DNA from: Barnesiella sp. WM24
GTDB lineage: Bacteria > Bacteroidota > Bacteroidia > Bacteroidales > Muribaculaceae
Reading direction: 5' to 3'
Length of the DNA stretch: 64,000 bases
NCBI RefSeq assembly: GCF_004570975.1
Contig: NZ_SPPC01000001.1
Coordinates: 1 to 64,000 of the forward strand
The notes under the pieces were generated by a model. That model worked only from the letters and a program-made list of their open reading frames with translations. It was not told the origin of the DNA and did not search any database. Below are positions 54,118 through 63,547 of the stretch, piece by piece. Numbering within the stretch: position 1 is the first letter of the stretch; every line of letters begins with the position of its first letter. Both the position numbers and the translations under genes were made by a program.

Positions 54118-54900
54118 ATGAACAAAATTCTTGAGAAGGAGCACTTTTCCGAGAAAGTTGTCAAACTTATCGTTGAAGCGCCAGCAATTGCCATGTCACG
54201 CAAGCCCGGTCATTTTGTCATCGTGCGTGCATGTGAGCATGGAGAGAGAATCCCACTGACAATAGCCGACGCCGACCCTGACCGTGGCACAATAATGCTT
54301 GTCGTGCAGGATGTAGGTGTTTCGTCCCACAAGATATGTGCGCTTGAACCGGGAGAATACCTGACCGACGTGGTGGGACCGCTCGGACAGGCCACCCACA
54401 TAGAAAACGTTGGCACGGTAGTGTGCTGCGGAGGAGGTGTAGGAGTAGCGCCAATGCTCCCCATAATAAAGGCGATGAAGCAAGCCGGCAACAGAGTGAT
54501 TACCGTTCTCGCCGCGCGTACAAAGGATTTAATCATACTTGAAGACCAGGTAGCCCCCTGGTCGGATGAAGTCATAATCATGACCGACGACGGCAGCTAC
54601 GGCAACAAGGGATTGGTTACCGCCGGTCTGGAAGAGGTGATAAAACGCGAAAAAGTAGACCAGGTCGTCACAATCGGGCCGGCAATAATGATGAAATTCG
54701 TAGCCCGGCTGACTCAGGAGTATGGCATACCCACAATGTGCTCGCTCAACACCATAATGGTCGACGGCACGGGCATGTGTGGCGCATGCCGCATCACAGT
54801 AGACGGCAAGACACGCTTTGTATGTATCGACGGGCCTGAATTTGACGCCCACAAGGTCGACTTTGACGAGATGCTCACGCGCCTGCGCACATATAATTAA
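54118..54900 (+). CDS. FAD/2Fe-2S reductase subunit (NfnA-like)
   Basis: This is a 260-residue ferredoxin-NADP reductase-type subunit. The N-terminal beta barrel binds flavin (RKPGHFVIVRA, GERIPLTIADAD). The nucleotide domain has VCCGGGVGVAPMLP, and the end carries 2Fe-2S cysteines (MCGACRITVDG and FVCIDGPEFD). It is followed 27 nt later by the large glutamate-synthase-like subunit, an arrangement seen in electron-bifurcating NADH-dependent ferredoxin:NADP+ oxidoreductase (Nfn). A sulfide dehydrogenase-like role is the other name for this family. Confidence 0.88.
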   Translation: MNKILEKEHFSEKVVKLIVEAPAIAMSRKPGHFVIVRACEHGERIPLTIADADPDRGTIMLVVQDVGVSSHKICALEPGEYLTDVVGPLGQATHIENVGTVVCCGGGVGVAPMLPIIKAMKQAGNRVITVLAARTKDLIILEDQVAPWSDEVIIMTDDGSYGNKGLVTAGLEEVIKREKVDQVVTIGPAIMMKFVARLTQEYGIPTMCSLNTIMVDGTGMCGACRITVDGKTRFVCIDGPEFDAHKVDFDEMLTRLRTYN

Positions 54901-54927
54901 CACTCCAATCCTATATTACACAGCAAA

Positions 54928-56409
54928 ATGTCAGCAACCAACATATCAACATCAGCCCCGCGCGATGCCCAATGGCGCGAAGAGTTACGCAAAGCCACCC
55001 CTGTCAAGGAGCGCACAGCCATACCGAGAGTGAAAATGCCGGAACTTGACCCCGGCTACCGCGTTACATGCAACGAAGAGGTCAACCAAGGTCTGTCGGA
55101 AGAAGATGCCGTGCTTGAGGCAAAACGGTGCATGGACTGCCCCGACCCGCAGTGCATGACAGGATGTCCGGTAAGCATAAACATTCCCGGCTTTATAAAG
55201 AATATCGAAAGAAAAGAATTTTCAAAGGCTGCATCAGTGCTCAAAGAGACCAGCGCGCTACCTGCCGTATGTGGCAGGGTGTGTCCGCAGGAAAAGCAAT
55301 GCGAGTCAAAGTGCATATACCACAAGATGAAGAAAGAACCCGTGGCAATCGGATATCTTGAGCGATTTGCCGCCGACTACTCGCGCATCTCAGGCGGCAC
55401 AGATGGTGACACACCTTCAGCAGCGCCTAAAAATGGCGTAAAGATAGCCGTAGTAGGCTCCGGTCCCGCAGGACTGTCATTTGCCGGCGACATGGCTAAA
55501 CGCGGCTACGAGGTCACTGTGTTTGAAGCGCTCCACGAGATAGGCGGAGTGCTGAAATATGGTATTCCCGAGTTCAGGCTGCCCAACGAGGTAGTTGATG
55601 TAGAGATTGAAGCGCTTGCCCGGATGGGGGTGAGATTTGTAAAAGACTGCATCATCGGAAAGACTTTCAGCTACGATGACCTCCACGAAATGGGGTTCAA
55701 GGGCATCTTCGTGGCGTCAGGAGCGGGACTGCCGAGATTTATGGGCATCCCGGGTGAAAACTTCAACGGAGTAATGTCAAGCAACGAGTATCTCACCCGC
55801 ATCAACCTGATGGGCGCAGGCAGAGAAGGCTATGACACCCCGGTATTGAAAGGAAGCCGCGTGGCGGTAATAGGCGGAGGAAACACAGCTATGGACTCGG
55901 TAAGAACCGCGCGACGTATGGGAGCTGAAAAGGCAATGATTGTCTACCGCCGAAGCGAGGCTGAGATGCCGGCGCGAGTAGAGGAAGTCAAGCATGCCAA
56001 AGAAGAGGGCGTCGAGTTCATGACGCTGCATAACCCGATAGAGTATCTTGCCGACGACAAAGGCAGAGTGTGCGCCATGCGCCTGCAGCGCATGGAACTT
56101 GGCGAGCCCGATGCCTCAGGGCGACGCTCTCCGGTAGAAATCGAGGGCGCGATAGAGGAAATACCTGTCGACCTTGTGATAGTAAGCGTGGGTGTATCGC
56201 CCAATCCTTTGATACCTAATGCAATCAAGGAGCTGGAAGTAACGAAGCGCGGCACGATTGTGGTTGACGAGACAACTCTACGCTCTACGGTTGACGATAT
56301 TTATGCCGGAGGTGATATTGTAAGAGGCGGAGCCACAGTAATCCTGGCGATGGGCGACGGACGACACGCGGCTGCGGCAATGCACGAGAGCCTGTCATCA
56401 AAATCATAA
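54928..56409 (+). CDS. gltA: NADPH-dependent glutamate synthase-like flavoprotein (NfnB-like)
   Basis: This is a 493-residue FAD/4Fe-4S protein. The N-terminal ferredoxin-like part has cysteine sets CMDCPDPQCMTGCPVS and CGRVCPQEKQCESKC. FAD sites VGSGPAGLSFA and NAD(P) site VIGGGNTAMDSVRTARR lie in the two Rossmann folds. GltA is the database name, but without a glutamate synthase large subunit nearby, the Nfn role with its partner is more likely; bifurcation would supply NADPH from NADH and reduced ferredoxin. Confidence 0.9.
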   Translation: MSATNISTSAPRDAQWREELRKATPVKERTAIPRVKMPELDPGYRVTCNEEVNQGLSEEDAVLEAKRCMDCPDPQCMTGCPVSINIPGFIKNIERKEFSKAASVLKETSALPAVCGRVCPQEKQCESKCIYHKMKKEPVAIGYLERFAADYSRISGGTDGDTPSAAPKNGVKIAVVGSGPAGLSFAGDMAKRGYEVTVFEALHEIGGVLKYGIPEFRLPNEVVDVEIEALARMGVRFVKDCIIGKTFSYDDLHEMGFKGIFVASGAGLPRFMGIPGENFNGVMSSNEYLTRINLMGAGREGYDTPVLKGSRVAVIGGGNTAMDSVRTARRMGAEKAMIVYRRSEAEMPARVEEVKHAKEEGVEFMTLHNPIEYLADDKGRVCAMRLQRMELGEPDASGRRSPVEIEGAIEEIPVDLVIVSVGVSPNPLIPNAIKELEVTKRGTIVVDETTLRSTVDDIYAGGDIVRGGATVILAMGDGRHAAAAMHESLSSKS

Positions 56410-56440
56410 CAGCCCCCTCCTACCCTCATTCCGACAGTCA

Positions 56441-57646
56441 ATGAAAAGAAAATTCAAGATAGGACTACTGCTGCAGATAGTGCTGGCAATTGCGCTTGGC
56501 ATTGCGGCAGGATATGTCATGCCTGTACAGGCGGCGCGGATATTTGCTACATTCAATGTCATATTCAGCCAGTTTCTTCAGTTTCTCGTGCCGCTTATCA
56601 TTGTAGGCTTTGTCACTCCCGCCATCGCCGACATCAGCAACAAGGCAGGGAAAGTGCTTATAGCCACTGCATTGATAGCCTACGTTGCTACTTTCTGTTC
56701 AGGCATGCTTTCCTATTTTACAGGAGTGTTGACATTTCCGGGAATGATAACACCCAAATCGCTTGACGCCGCAATCGGCAACGGACACGAGATAACCCCG
56801 TTTTTCACGATAGAGATACCCCCTATGTTCGGGGTCATGACCGCGCTTGTGCTCGCTTTCATGCTTGGCATAGGCATAGCCTACAGCAACGGCACCGTGC
56901 TGCGCAATGCCGCGACCGAATTTCGCGACATTGTGGCCCGCGCCATACACTCCGTGATTATCCCCTTCCTTCCGGTCTACATATTCGGCATATTCCTCAA
57001 CATGACACTGGCGGGAGAAGTGGGAGGAATCATCTCGGCGTTTGTAAAAATTATCGTAATCATCTTTGCCCTTGCCGCCATACTGCTTATTATCCAGTAT
57101 TGCATCGCGGCGCTATTTGTAAAGCGCAATCCGTTCAAGCTTCTTTACACGATGCTTCCCGCCTATTTTACCGCTCTCGGCACACAGTCGTCAGCCGCGA
57201 CGATCCCTGTGACATTGCGTCAGGCGATAAAGATGGGGGTCAGCGAGGATATAGCCGGATTCGTAATACCGTTGTGCGCCACCATACACATGTCGGGAAG
57301 CACGCTGAAAATTGTGGCTTGCGCCCTTGCCCTGATGATTATGCACGGCATGCCCTATGACCTGCCTATGTTTGCCGGCTTCATCGCCATGCTCGGCATC
57401 ACGATTATAGCCGCGCCAGGAGTCCCCGGCGGTGCGATAATGGCGTCACTCGGGCTTCTCGCCTCGTTACTTGGATTTTCTGAAAAAGACCAGGCACTGA
57501 TGATAGCCCTTTACATAGCGATGGACAGTTTCGGGACGGCATGCAACGTGACAGGCGACGGATTTATCGCCCTTATTATTGACAAATATTTCGGAAAGCG
57601 GAATAAAGACCTGCCTGCAACCGACGAAGTAATCACCGGAAAGTGA
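56441..57646 (+). CDS. Dicarboxylate/amino-acid:cation symporter (DAACS)
   Basis: This is a 401-residue membrane protein of the SLC1-type fold. The Ser-rich re-entrant-loop motif appears as GTQSSAATIPVTL. VIPLCATIHMSGS and the DSFGTACNVTGDG stretch mark the transport core. About eight helices are visible. The substrate (glutamate, serine or dicarboxylate) cannot be fixed. It lies 31 nt after gltA and its 3' end overlaps the convergent GtrA gene by 14 bp. Confidence 0.9.
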   Translation: MKRKFKIGLLLQIVLAIALGIAAGYVMPVQAARIFATFNVIFSQFLQFLVPLIIVGFVTPAIADISNKAGKVLIATALIAYVATFCSGMLSYFTGVLTFPGMITPKSLDAAIGNGHEITPFFTIEIPPMFGVMTALVLAFMLGIGIAYSNGTVLRNAATEFRDIVARAIHSVIIPFLPVYIFGIFLNMTLAGEVGGIISAFVKIIVIIFALAAILLIIQYCIAALFVKRNPFKLLYTMLPAYFTALGTQSSAATIPVTLRQAIKMGVSEDIAGFVIPLCATIHMSGSTLKIVACALALMIMHGMPYDLPMFAGFIAMLGITIIAAPGVPGGAIMASLGLLASLLGFSEKDQALMIALYIAMDSFGTACNVTGDGFIALIIDKYFGKRNKDLPATDEVITGK

Positions 57647-58070
57647 CTATCTTATTATAGATGTAATTGATGAGCGTGTAGACGACATTGCCTATGAGAG
57701 TGGCGATACCGTAGCCCGACATGGTGAACGCAGCAATCTGGTACTGGAAATCTTTAAGCGGAGTCTTATAGCTCAGAAGCCACACGACAAGGAATTGCAG
57801 CCCGTAACACACAAAGAATCCTACTAAAAATCTTATCGCCTCCTTGTAGTAGCGTCCCGATGACTTGAATACCCAGTTTTTATTCCACAAAAACGAATTT
57901 ATGACACCACACACATAGCCGATAGCGTTTGACAAAAGCGGATTGACTCCCAGCAAAGCCTTGCAGACATATATGACGCACAGCGTGACAAGCGTATTAA
58001 GAACCCCTACACAGGCATACTTTGCAAACTGTAGTATCGTATTGCGGCTTAATGTCATGTTACTATTCAT
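57633..58070 (-). CDS. GtrA-family membrane protein
   Basis: This is a 145-residue, four-helix protein of the GtrA/DPMS family, proposed to flip polyprenyl-linked sugars. It has FAKYACVGVLNTLVTL, NKNWVFKSSGRYYKEAIRFL and FQYQIAAFTMSGYGIATLIGN. It starts with the ATG at 58070 rather than the TTG at 58079. It lies 12 nt after the TRIC gene. Partner glycosyltransferases are not adjacent. Confidence 0.88.
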   Translation of the reverse strand: MNSNMTLSRNTILQFAKYACVGVLNTLVTLCVIYVCKALLGVNPLLSNAIGYVCGVINSFLWNKNWVFKSSGRYYKEAIRFLVGFFVCYGLQFLVVWLLSYKTPLKDFQYQIAAFTMSGYGIATLIGNVVYTLINYIYNKIVTFR

Positions 58071-58082
58071 TTCACTCAATAT

Positions 58083-58715
58083 TCAAGGTTTATTATTCTT
58101 GACTTCCTCCATCAATACAGGCAGCGACCAGCCATAGCGCACAGCAAGAAGGCGTATTATAATGACCGTGGCGGCACAGGCAATCCCCTGAACCATCGGC
58201 GAAGCGCCGGCAAGAAGAGTAATCCAGTATATCAATCCGCCGGCAAGACATGCCGTCGCATATATATCTTTCTGAAACAGCAGAGGCTCATTGTTGACAA
58301 GGATGTCGCGTATGACACCGCCGACAGCACCCGTCACCACACCCATTACAATAGCCACCCACATCGGGTAGTCCACATCAAGGGTCTTCTGAATGCCAAT
58401 GACGACAAACAATCCGAGACCTATGGTGTCAAACACAAAGAGAATCTGCGTCTTGACAAGCACCTTTCGGAATAAAATCACGAGTATCAGCGAAATGCCC
58501 GTCACTGCAAGATACCACCAGGTCTGCATCCAGAACACAGGGATGTCAAGAAGAATGTCACGGAGCGTACCTCCGCCGATAGCGGTGACAAGCCCTACCG
58601 TATATGCCCCAAACCAGTCAAAATGCTTTGCCGCAGCCATGCGTATGCCGCTTATTGCAAACGCAATCGTGCCGATGACTTCGATTACAAACAAAAATGT
58701 CAATTCCACATCCAT
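58083..58715 (-). CDS. TRIC/UPF0126 cation channel protein
   Basis: This is a 210-residue membrane protein of the trimeric intracellular cation channel family (YicG/UPF0126). Two repeats carry the GGG/GAV-type motifs: TAIGGGTLRDILLD and VTGAVGGVIRDILVN, each with conserved Asp-Ile. Seven helices are visible. The ion in bacteria is probably K+ or Na+; this is family precedent only. Confidence 0.9.
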   Translation of the reverse strand: MDVELTFLFVIEVIGTIAFAISGIRMAAAKHFDWFGAYTVGLVTAIGGGTLRDILLDIPVFWMQTWWYLAVTGISLILVILFRKVLVKTQILFVFDTIGLGLFVVIGIQKTLDVDYPMWVAIVMGVVTGAVGGVIRDILVNNEPLLFQKDIYATACLAGGLIYWITLLAGASPMVQGIACAATVIIIRLLAVRYGWSLPVLMEEVKNNKP

Positions 58716-58727
58716 AACAGTTGCATG

Positions 58728-59375
58728 CTATTTTTCTTGGTTTTCGCGACGGTAATAGCGGCACACACCGGTAAGCCCGCAGTTCAGGCAGTCGGGGCGC
58801 CGTGCCTTGCACACATATCTCCCGTGTAATATAAGCCAATGATGAGCCTTCGGGATAAGAGCCTCCGGAATATGTCGGCAAAGCGTCTTTTCAGTCTGTA
58901 GAGGCGACTTGCTTCCGGTAGTAAGCCCGATGCGCTCGCTCACTCTGAACACATGGGTGTCAACCGCCATCGCCGCCTTATTCCATACGACCGACAGAAT
59001 GACATTGGCGGTTTTTCGACCGACACCGGGCAGACTCATAAGGTCATCCATGTCAGACGGCACCTCGCCGCCGAAGTCATCGACAAGCTTACGCGCCATC
59101 CCGAGAAGCGACTTTGCCTTGTTGTTGGGATAGCTCACCGACTTTATATAGCCATAAATGTCATCAAGCGAAGCGGCGGCCATGGCGCGGGCGTCAGGAT
59201 AAGCCTCAAAAAGCGGCGGAGTGACCATGTTGATACGCTTGTCGGTACATTGCGCCGACAATATCACCGCCACAAGCAGCTGAAACGTGTCGGAATAATG
59301 CAACTCTGTCTCAGCCACCGGCATCGCGGTCTCAAACCACTCAATCACAAGCCTGTAGCGGTCTTTTATTGTCAT
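58728..59375 (-). CDS. nth: Endonuclease III
   Basis: This is a 215-residue base-excision DNA glycosylase/AP lyase. The helix-hairpin-helix LPGVGRKTANVIL carries the catalytic Lys; the catalytic Asp is in AVDTHVFRVSERIG. Four C-terminal cysteines of the 4Fe-4S cluster appear in VCKARRPDCLNCGLTGVC. It is complete. It is separated by 3 nt from pheS upstream and 12 nt from the TRIC gene downstream, so pheS-nth-TRIC-gtrA probably form one operon. Confidence 0.95.
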   Translation of the reverse strand: MTIKDRYRLVIEWFETAMPVAETELHYSDTFQLLVAVILSAQCTDKRINMVTPPLFEAYPDARAMAAASLDDIYGYIKSVSYPNNKAKSLLGMARKLVDDFGGEVPSDMDDLMSLPGVGRKTANVILSVVWNKAAMAVDTHVFRVSERIGLTTGSKSPLQTEKTLCRHIPEALIPKAHHWLILHGRYVCKARRPDCLNCGLTGVCRYYRRENQEK

Positions 59376-59378
59376 TTA

Positions 59379-60398
59379 TCAGTGAGCGGCGGTAAATTCC
59401 TCAAGGAAGCGGGTGTCATTTTCAGAGAACATGCGCAAATCCTTGACCTGATATTTCAGGTTGGTGATGCGCTCCACTCCCATACCGAGAGCAAAACCGG
59501 TGTATTTCTTTGAATCTATGCCACACGCGTCAAGCACGTTCGGGTCCACCATTCCACAACCGAGAATCTCTACCCAGCCGGTATGCTTGCAGAATGAGCA
59601 GCCCTTGCCTCCGCAAAGATTACATGATATGTCCATCTCCGCCGAAGGCTCGGTGAAGGGGAAATAGCTCGGGCGAAGACGTATCTTTGTCTCAGGGCCA
59701 AACATTTCCTGGGCAAAATACAGGAGAGTCTGTTTAAGGTCGGCAAACGATACATTCTCATCGACATACAGCGCCTCGACCTGATGGAAGAAGCAATGGG
59801 CGCGCGCTGAAATCGCCTCGTTACGATAGACACGTCCCGGGCAGATGATTCTTACAGGGGGCTGGGTCTTTTCCATGACGCGTGATTGCACGGAGGATGT
59901 GTGGGTGCGGAGCAACACGTCAGGATTACGCTGTATAAAGAATGTGTCCTGCATATCGCGCGCCGGATGATCGGCGGCAAAGTTAAGCGACGAGAACACA
60001 TGCCAGTCATCCTCAATCTCGGGGCCCTCGGCAATCGAATATCCAAGACGTGAGAATATAGACACGATTTCATTACGTACAACCGATAGCGGGTGGCGCG
60101 TGCCAAGCTTTATGGGAGAAGCCGTGCGGCTCATGTCAAGGTCACTGACCTCGCTTTCATTATTGGCAAGAGCCTCGCGAAGCGCATTTATACGTTCGGT
60201 GGCGTAATTCTTCAATTCGTTCAGCGGAGCTCCAAGCTCACGTTTCTCTTCAGGCGACAGAGTGCGGAACTCATTCATAAGCTCTGACACAGCACCTTTT
60301 TTGCTGAGATATTTGATACGCAGCGCCTCCACATCGGCGGCATTGGACGCAGCCAGCTGATCAATTTCAGCCTTGAGCGCATTTATTTTTTCTAACAT
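59379..60398 (-). CDS. pheS: Phenylalanyl-tRNA synthetase alpha subunit
   Basis: This is a 339-residue class II synthetase subunit that charges tRNA-Phe together with PheT. The coiled-coil tRNA arm (about 1-85) leads to the catalytic core, with motif 2 around LLRTHTSSVQSRVM, FFHQVEALYVDE, and motif 3 in GFALGMGVERITNLKYQV. The ATG at 60398 was chosen because the longer frame runs through the tilS promoter. pheT is not in the window. Confidence 0.96.
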   Translation of the reverse strand: MLEKINALKAEIDQLAASNAADVEALRIKYLSKKGAVSELMNEFRTLSPEEKRELGAPLNELKNYATERINALREALANNESEVSDLDMSRTASPIKLGTRHPLSVVRNEIVSIFSRLGYSIAEGPEIEDDWHVFSSLNFAADHPARDMQDTFFIQRNPDVLLRTHTSSVQSRVMEKTQPPVRIICPGRVYRNEAISARAHCFFHQVEALYVDENVSFADLKQTLLYFAQEMFGPETKIRLRPSYFPFTEPSAEMDISCNLCGGKGCSFCKHTGWVEILGCGMVDPNVLDACGIDSKKYTGFALGMGVERITNLKYQVKDLRMFSENDTRFLEEFTAAH

Positions 60399-60455
60399 AG
60401 CAATGTTCTGTTTCTTTATATCGGCAAAATTACAAAAATTCCGCGAACTTTTCAT

Positions 60456-60463
60456 TACATTTG
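60456..60463 (+). promoter_or_regulatory. -7 box of tilS
   Basis: TACATTTG ends 5 bp before the tilS ATG (60469). The predicted transcription start falls at or next to the ATG, which would make the mRNA leaderless. Confidence 0.45.
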
Positions 60464-60468
60464 TCATT

Positions 60469-61803
60469 ATGAATGATTTTATAGGCAAAGTAAATGACAG
60501 CATTACCCGCCATGGCATGCTGGAACAGGGGGGGAAAGTGATTGTAGCCCTCAGCGGAGGCGCTGATTCGGTAGCTCTGCTTGTATCGCTGCATGAGCTG
60601 GGATATGAGTGCATAGCCGCCCACTGCGACTTTCATCTTCGCGGTGAAGAGTCGGAACGCGACCGCATGTATGCAGCTAAAATCGCGGCAGAATATGCGT
60701 CAGGCTATAAAGAGATTCATTTTGACGTGGAAGCCTATAAAAAAGAGCATGGCGTATCGACAGAGATGGCGTGTCGTGACCTGCGCTACAAGTGGTTTCG
60801 TGACCTTTCCGCCGAATATGGGGGCATACCCGTGGCGATAGCCCACCATCATGACGACAATATCGAGACCATGCTTCTTAACCTTCTCCGCGGGACAGGC
60901 ATAACCGGACTCACAGGAATAAAATATATCAACGGCATATTTATCCGTCCCATGCTTGACTGCAGGAGACCGGAGGTGGAGGCGTTCCTGAAAGAAAGGG
61001 ATATCGACTTCATGACCGACAGCACCAACCTCATCAGCGACGTCAAGCGCAATAAATTACGCAACATTGTCATTCCGATGCTGCGCGAGGAGTTTCCCGA
61101 TGCCGACAAGGGATTGACAACCACACTGCACAACATGCGCGATACAGCCGCGCTATACTCATCCCTTATTGACGACGCGACCTCACGCTATCTTAATGAC
61201 GGCGAGATAAGCCTCTCCATCATTGACGACAATCCCGAAAACGCCGTGACAATACTATATGAGACAGTCAAGGCTTACGGATTCAATTCGAGCCATGCCG
61301 CCGACATAATCACAGCCTGCAAGTCACCGACATCATCGGGCAAAAGATTCTTATCGCCCACTCACTCAATCATAATAAACCGTGGCAACCTCATAGTCGA
61401 AGAGCTTTGTAAAAAAAGCCTCCCTGAAAAATATATCATCGACCTCGACAATCCGCTGTCGCTTCCTGAATGGCTGACAATCGAAAGAGTAGGACGCAGT
61501 CAATTCCGTCCCGACCGCACCGGAAATACAATATATCTCGACCCGTCAGTGCTCGACGGGTCCCCGGTGTTCACCCTGCGTCACCGGCATGACGGTGACC
61601 GCATAGCCCCCTTCGGGATGAAAGGGAGCAGGCTCGTAAGCGACATATTCTCCGATGCCAAGCTTTCGCTAAGAGACAAAGACGCCGCATGGCTCCTTAC
61701 CAGGGATGACACCATACTGTGGATTGCAGGAATGCGCGCATCGCGACATTTTGCCGTCACGCCGGAAACGTCGGATATAATCGCACTTCATTATCACAAG
61801 TAG
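60469..61803 (+). CDS. tilS: tRNA(Ile)-lysidine synthase
   Basis: This enzyme lysidinylates C34 of tRNA-Ile(CAU) so it reads AUA. The 444-residue protein has the PP-loop SGGADSVALL, the HHHDDNIETMLLNLLRG motif and a C-terminal TilS substrate-binding domain. The ATG at 60469 follows a -7 box almost directly. Divergent from pheS across ~70 bp, so two promoters share that gap. Confidence 0.95.
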   Translation: MNDFIGKVNDSITRHGMLEQGGKVIVALSGGADSVALLVSLHELGYECIAAHCDFHLRGEESERDRMYAAKIAAEYASGYKEIHFDVEAYKKEHGVSTEMACRDLRYKWFRDLSAEYGGIPVAIAHHHDDNIETMLLNLLRGTGITGLTGIKYINGIFIRPMLDCRRPEVEAFLKERDIDFMTDSTNLISDVKRNKLRNIVIPMLREEFPDADKGLTTTLHNMRDTAALYSSLIDDATSRYLNDGEISLSIIDDNPENAVTILYETVKAYGFNSSHAADIITACKSPTSSGKRFLSPTHSIIINRGNLIVEELCKKSLPEKYIIDLDNPLSLPEWLTIERVGRSQFRPDRTGNTIYLDPSVLDGSPVFTLRHRHDGDRIAPFGMKGSRLVSDIFSDAKLSLRDKDAAWLLTRDDTILWIAGMRASRHFAVTPETSDIIALHYHK

Positions 61804-61864
61804 ACAGGGTGATACCTTCCTGAAAACTTTTGATGAAACTGATGTGTTTAATTCCATAAAGTAT

Positions 61865-61872
61865 TATATTTG
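61865..61872 (+). promoter_or_regulatory. -7 box of the acyl-CoA synthetase gene
   Basis: TATATTTG lies inside the longest reading frame and 19 bp before the ATG at 61892, so it decides the start. Confidence 0.5.
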
Positions 61873-61891
61873 TGCAATTATTATTAAAGTT

Positions 61892-63547
61892 ATGCATAAA
61901 AGCCTAATCCAATATATGCAAGATTCCATCCGCAATAATTGGGAGAATCTTGCTCTTACCGACTTCAACGGTGTATCATATCAATACCGCGACATCGCGC
62001 GTAAAATAGCGAAACTGCATCTTCTTTATGAACATGCCGGCATAAAACGCGGCGACAAAATCGCGTTATGCGGCAAGAACTCGTCGCAGTGGGCTGTGGC
62101 ATTTCTCGCTACCGTAACCTATGGAGCCGTCGCAGTCCCGATTCTTCACGAGTTCAAGCCCGACAATATACATCACCTTGTATCACATTGTGATGCAAGA
62201 TTATTTTTTACCGACGACTCGACCTGGGAAAACCTCGACCCCGATTCAATGACCAAACTTGAAGGGGTTGTAAATCTCACTGACTTTTCACTGTTGATGT
62301 CGCGCAACGACAAGCTTAAAGCTGCACGTCAGCGCCTCAACGAACTATTCGGGAAAAAGTATCCTGAACGGTTCACTCCGGAAGATGTGAAGTTTCACTC
62401 TGAAAAAGAAGGTGACGTAGCTGTAATAAACTACACTTCAGGGTCTACCGGATTCTCCAAAGGAGTCATGCTCACTTACAAGAATCTTTGGAGCAATATA
62501 CAGTTCTGCATCGACGGGCTTACATTTCTCAACGCCGGCGACGGCATAGTGTGTATGTTGCCCCTCGCCCACATGTACGGGCTTATCGTAGAGTTCATTC
62601 ACCCCTTTGTCAAGGGCTGTCACATCTATTTCCTCACCCGAGTGCCATCGCCGAAAGTAATCCTTGACGCTTTTGCCACTGTAAAGCCCAAGCTTATCGT
62701 CACGGTGCCGCTGATTATCGAGAAAATTGTAAAAACCAAGGTATTCCCGCTGCTTGACAAGCCGTTGATGAAGCTGCTTCTGCACGTGCCGTTTATCGAT
62801 GAGAAACTGCTTGACAAAATCAAGAGAGGACTTACCGATGCATTTGGAGGCAATGTAAAAGAGATAATAATCGGCGGAGCCGGACTGAACAAGGAGGTTG
62901 AGACTTTCCTGCGCCGTATCGGATTCCCGTACACGGTAGGATATGGCATGACAGAGTGCGGGCCGCTTATCGCATATGCGCCCTGGAATATACAGCGCAC
63001 CGGCTCATGCGGAAAACCGGTAGACCGCATGGAATGTCGCATCGAGTCTACCGACCCGGTGAACATTCCCGGAGAACTCTGGGTGAAGGGCGACAACGTG
63101 ATGAAAGGATATTTCAAAAACAAAGAAGCCACAGAGTCAGTCATGAAGGACGGATGGATGAATACCGGCGACCTATGCACGATGGACAACGACGGGTTCA
63201 TCTATATACGCGGAAGAAACAAAAACATGATACTCGGGCCTTCGGGACAAAACATATATCCTGAAGAAATCGAGCAGAAGCTTAACAACATGCCCTATGT
63301 CGCCGAGTCGATAGTGATTGACGGCGACGGCAAGCTGATAGCCCTCGTATATCCCGATATGGACCAGGCGACTAAAGACGGAGTGCCTATGGACGAGATG
63401 GGGAAAATTATGGATGAGAATATAAAGACCCTCAACAAGGAACTTCCTGCCTACTCGCAGATATCCAAGGTCAAAATCCACTATCAGGAATTTGAAAAGA
63501 CACCTAAACGCTCCATCAAGCGTTATCTATACCAGCGGGCAAAGTGA
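61892..63547 (+). CDS. AMP-binding acyl-CoA synthetase
   Basis: This is a ~551-residue adenylate-forming enzyme of the long-chain fatty acid CoA-ligase type. The P-loop YTSGSTGFSKGVMLTY, GYGMTECGPLIAYAPW, WMNTGDLCTMDNDGFIYIRGR and the C-terminal KTPKRSIKRYL (catalytic Lys region) are present. It activates fatty acids with ATP and CoA; the chain length is not decidable. The next gene's ATG overlaps its stop by one base. Confidence 0.92.
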   Translation: MHKSLIQYMQDSIRNNWENLALTDFNGVSYQYRDIARKIAKLHLLYEHAGIKRGDKIALCGKNSSQWAVAFLATVTYGAVAVPILHEFKPDNIHHLVSHCDARLFFTDDSTWENLDPDSMTKLEGVVNLTDFSLLMSRNDKLKAARQRLNELFGKKYPERFTPEDVKFHSEKEGDVAVINYTSGSTGFSKGVMLTYKNLWSNIQFCIDGLTFLNAGDGIVCMLPLAHMYGLIVEFIHPFVKGCHIYFLTRVPSPKVILDAFATVKPKLIVTVPLIIEKIVKTKVFPLLDKPLMKLLLHVPFIDEKLLDKIKRGLTDAFGGNVKEIIIGGAGLNKEVETFLRRIGFPYTVGYGMTECGPLIAYAPWNIQRTGSCGKPVDRMECRIESTDPVNIPGELWVKGDNVMKGYFKNKEATESVMKDGWMNTGDLCTMDNDGFIYIRGRNKNMILGPSGQNIYPEEIEQKLNNMPYVAESIVIDGDGKLIALVYPDMDQATKDGVPMDEMGKIMDENIKTLNKELPAYSQISKVKIHYQEFEKTPKRSIKRYLYQRAK

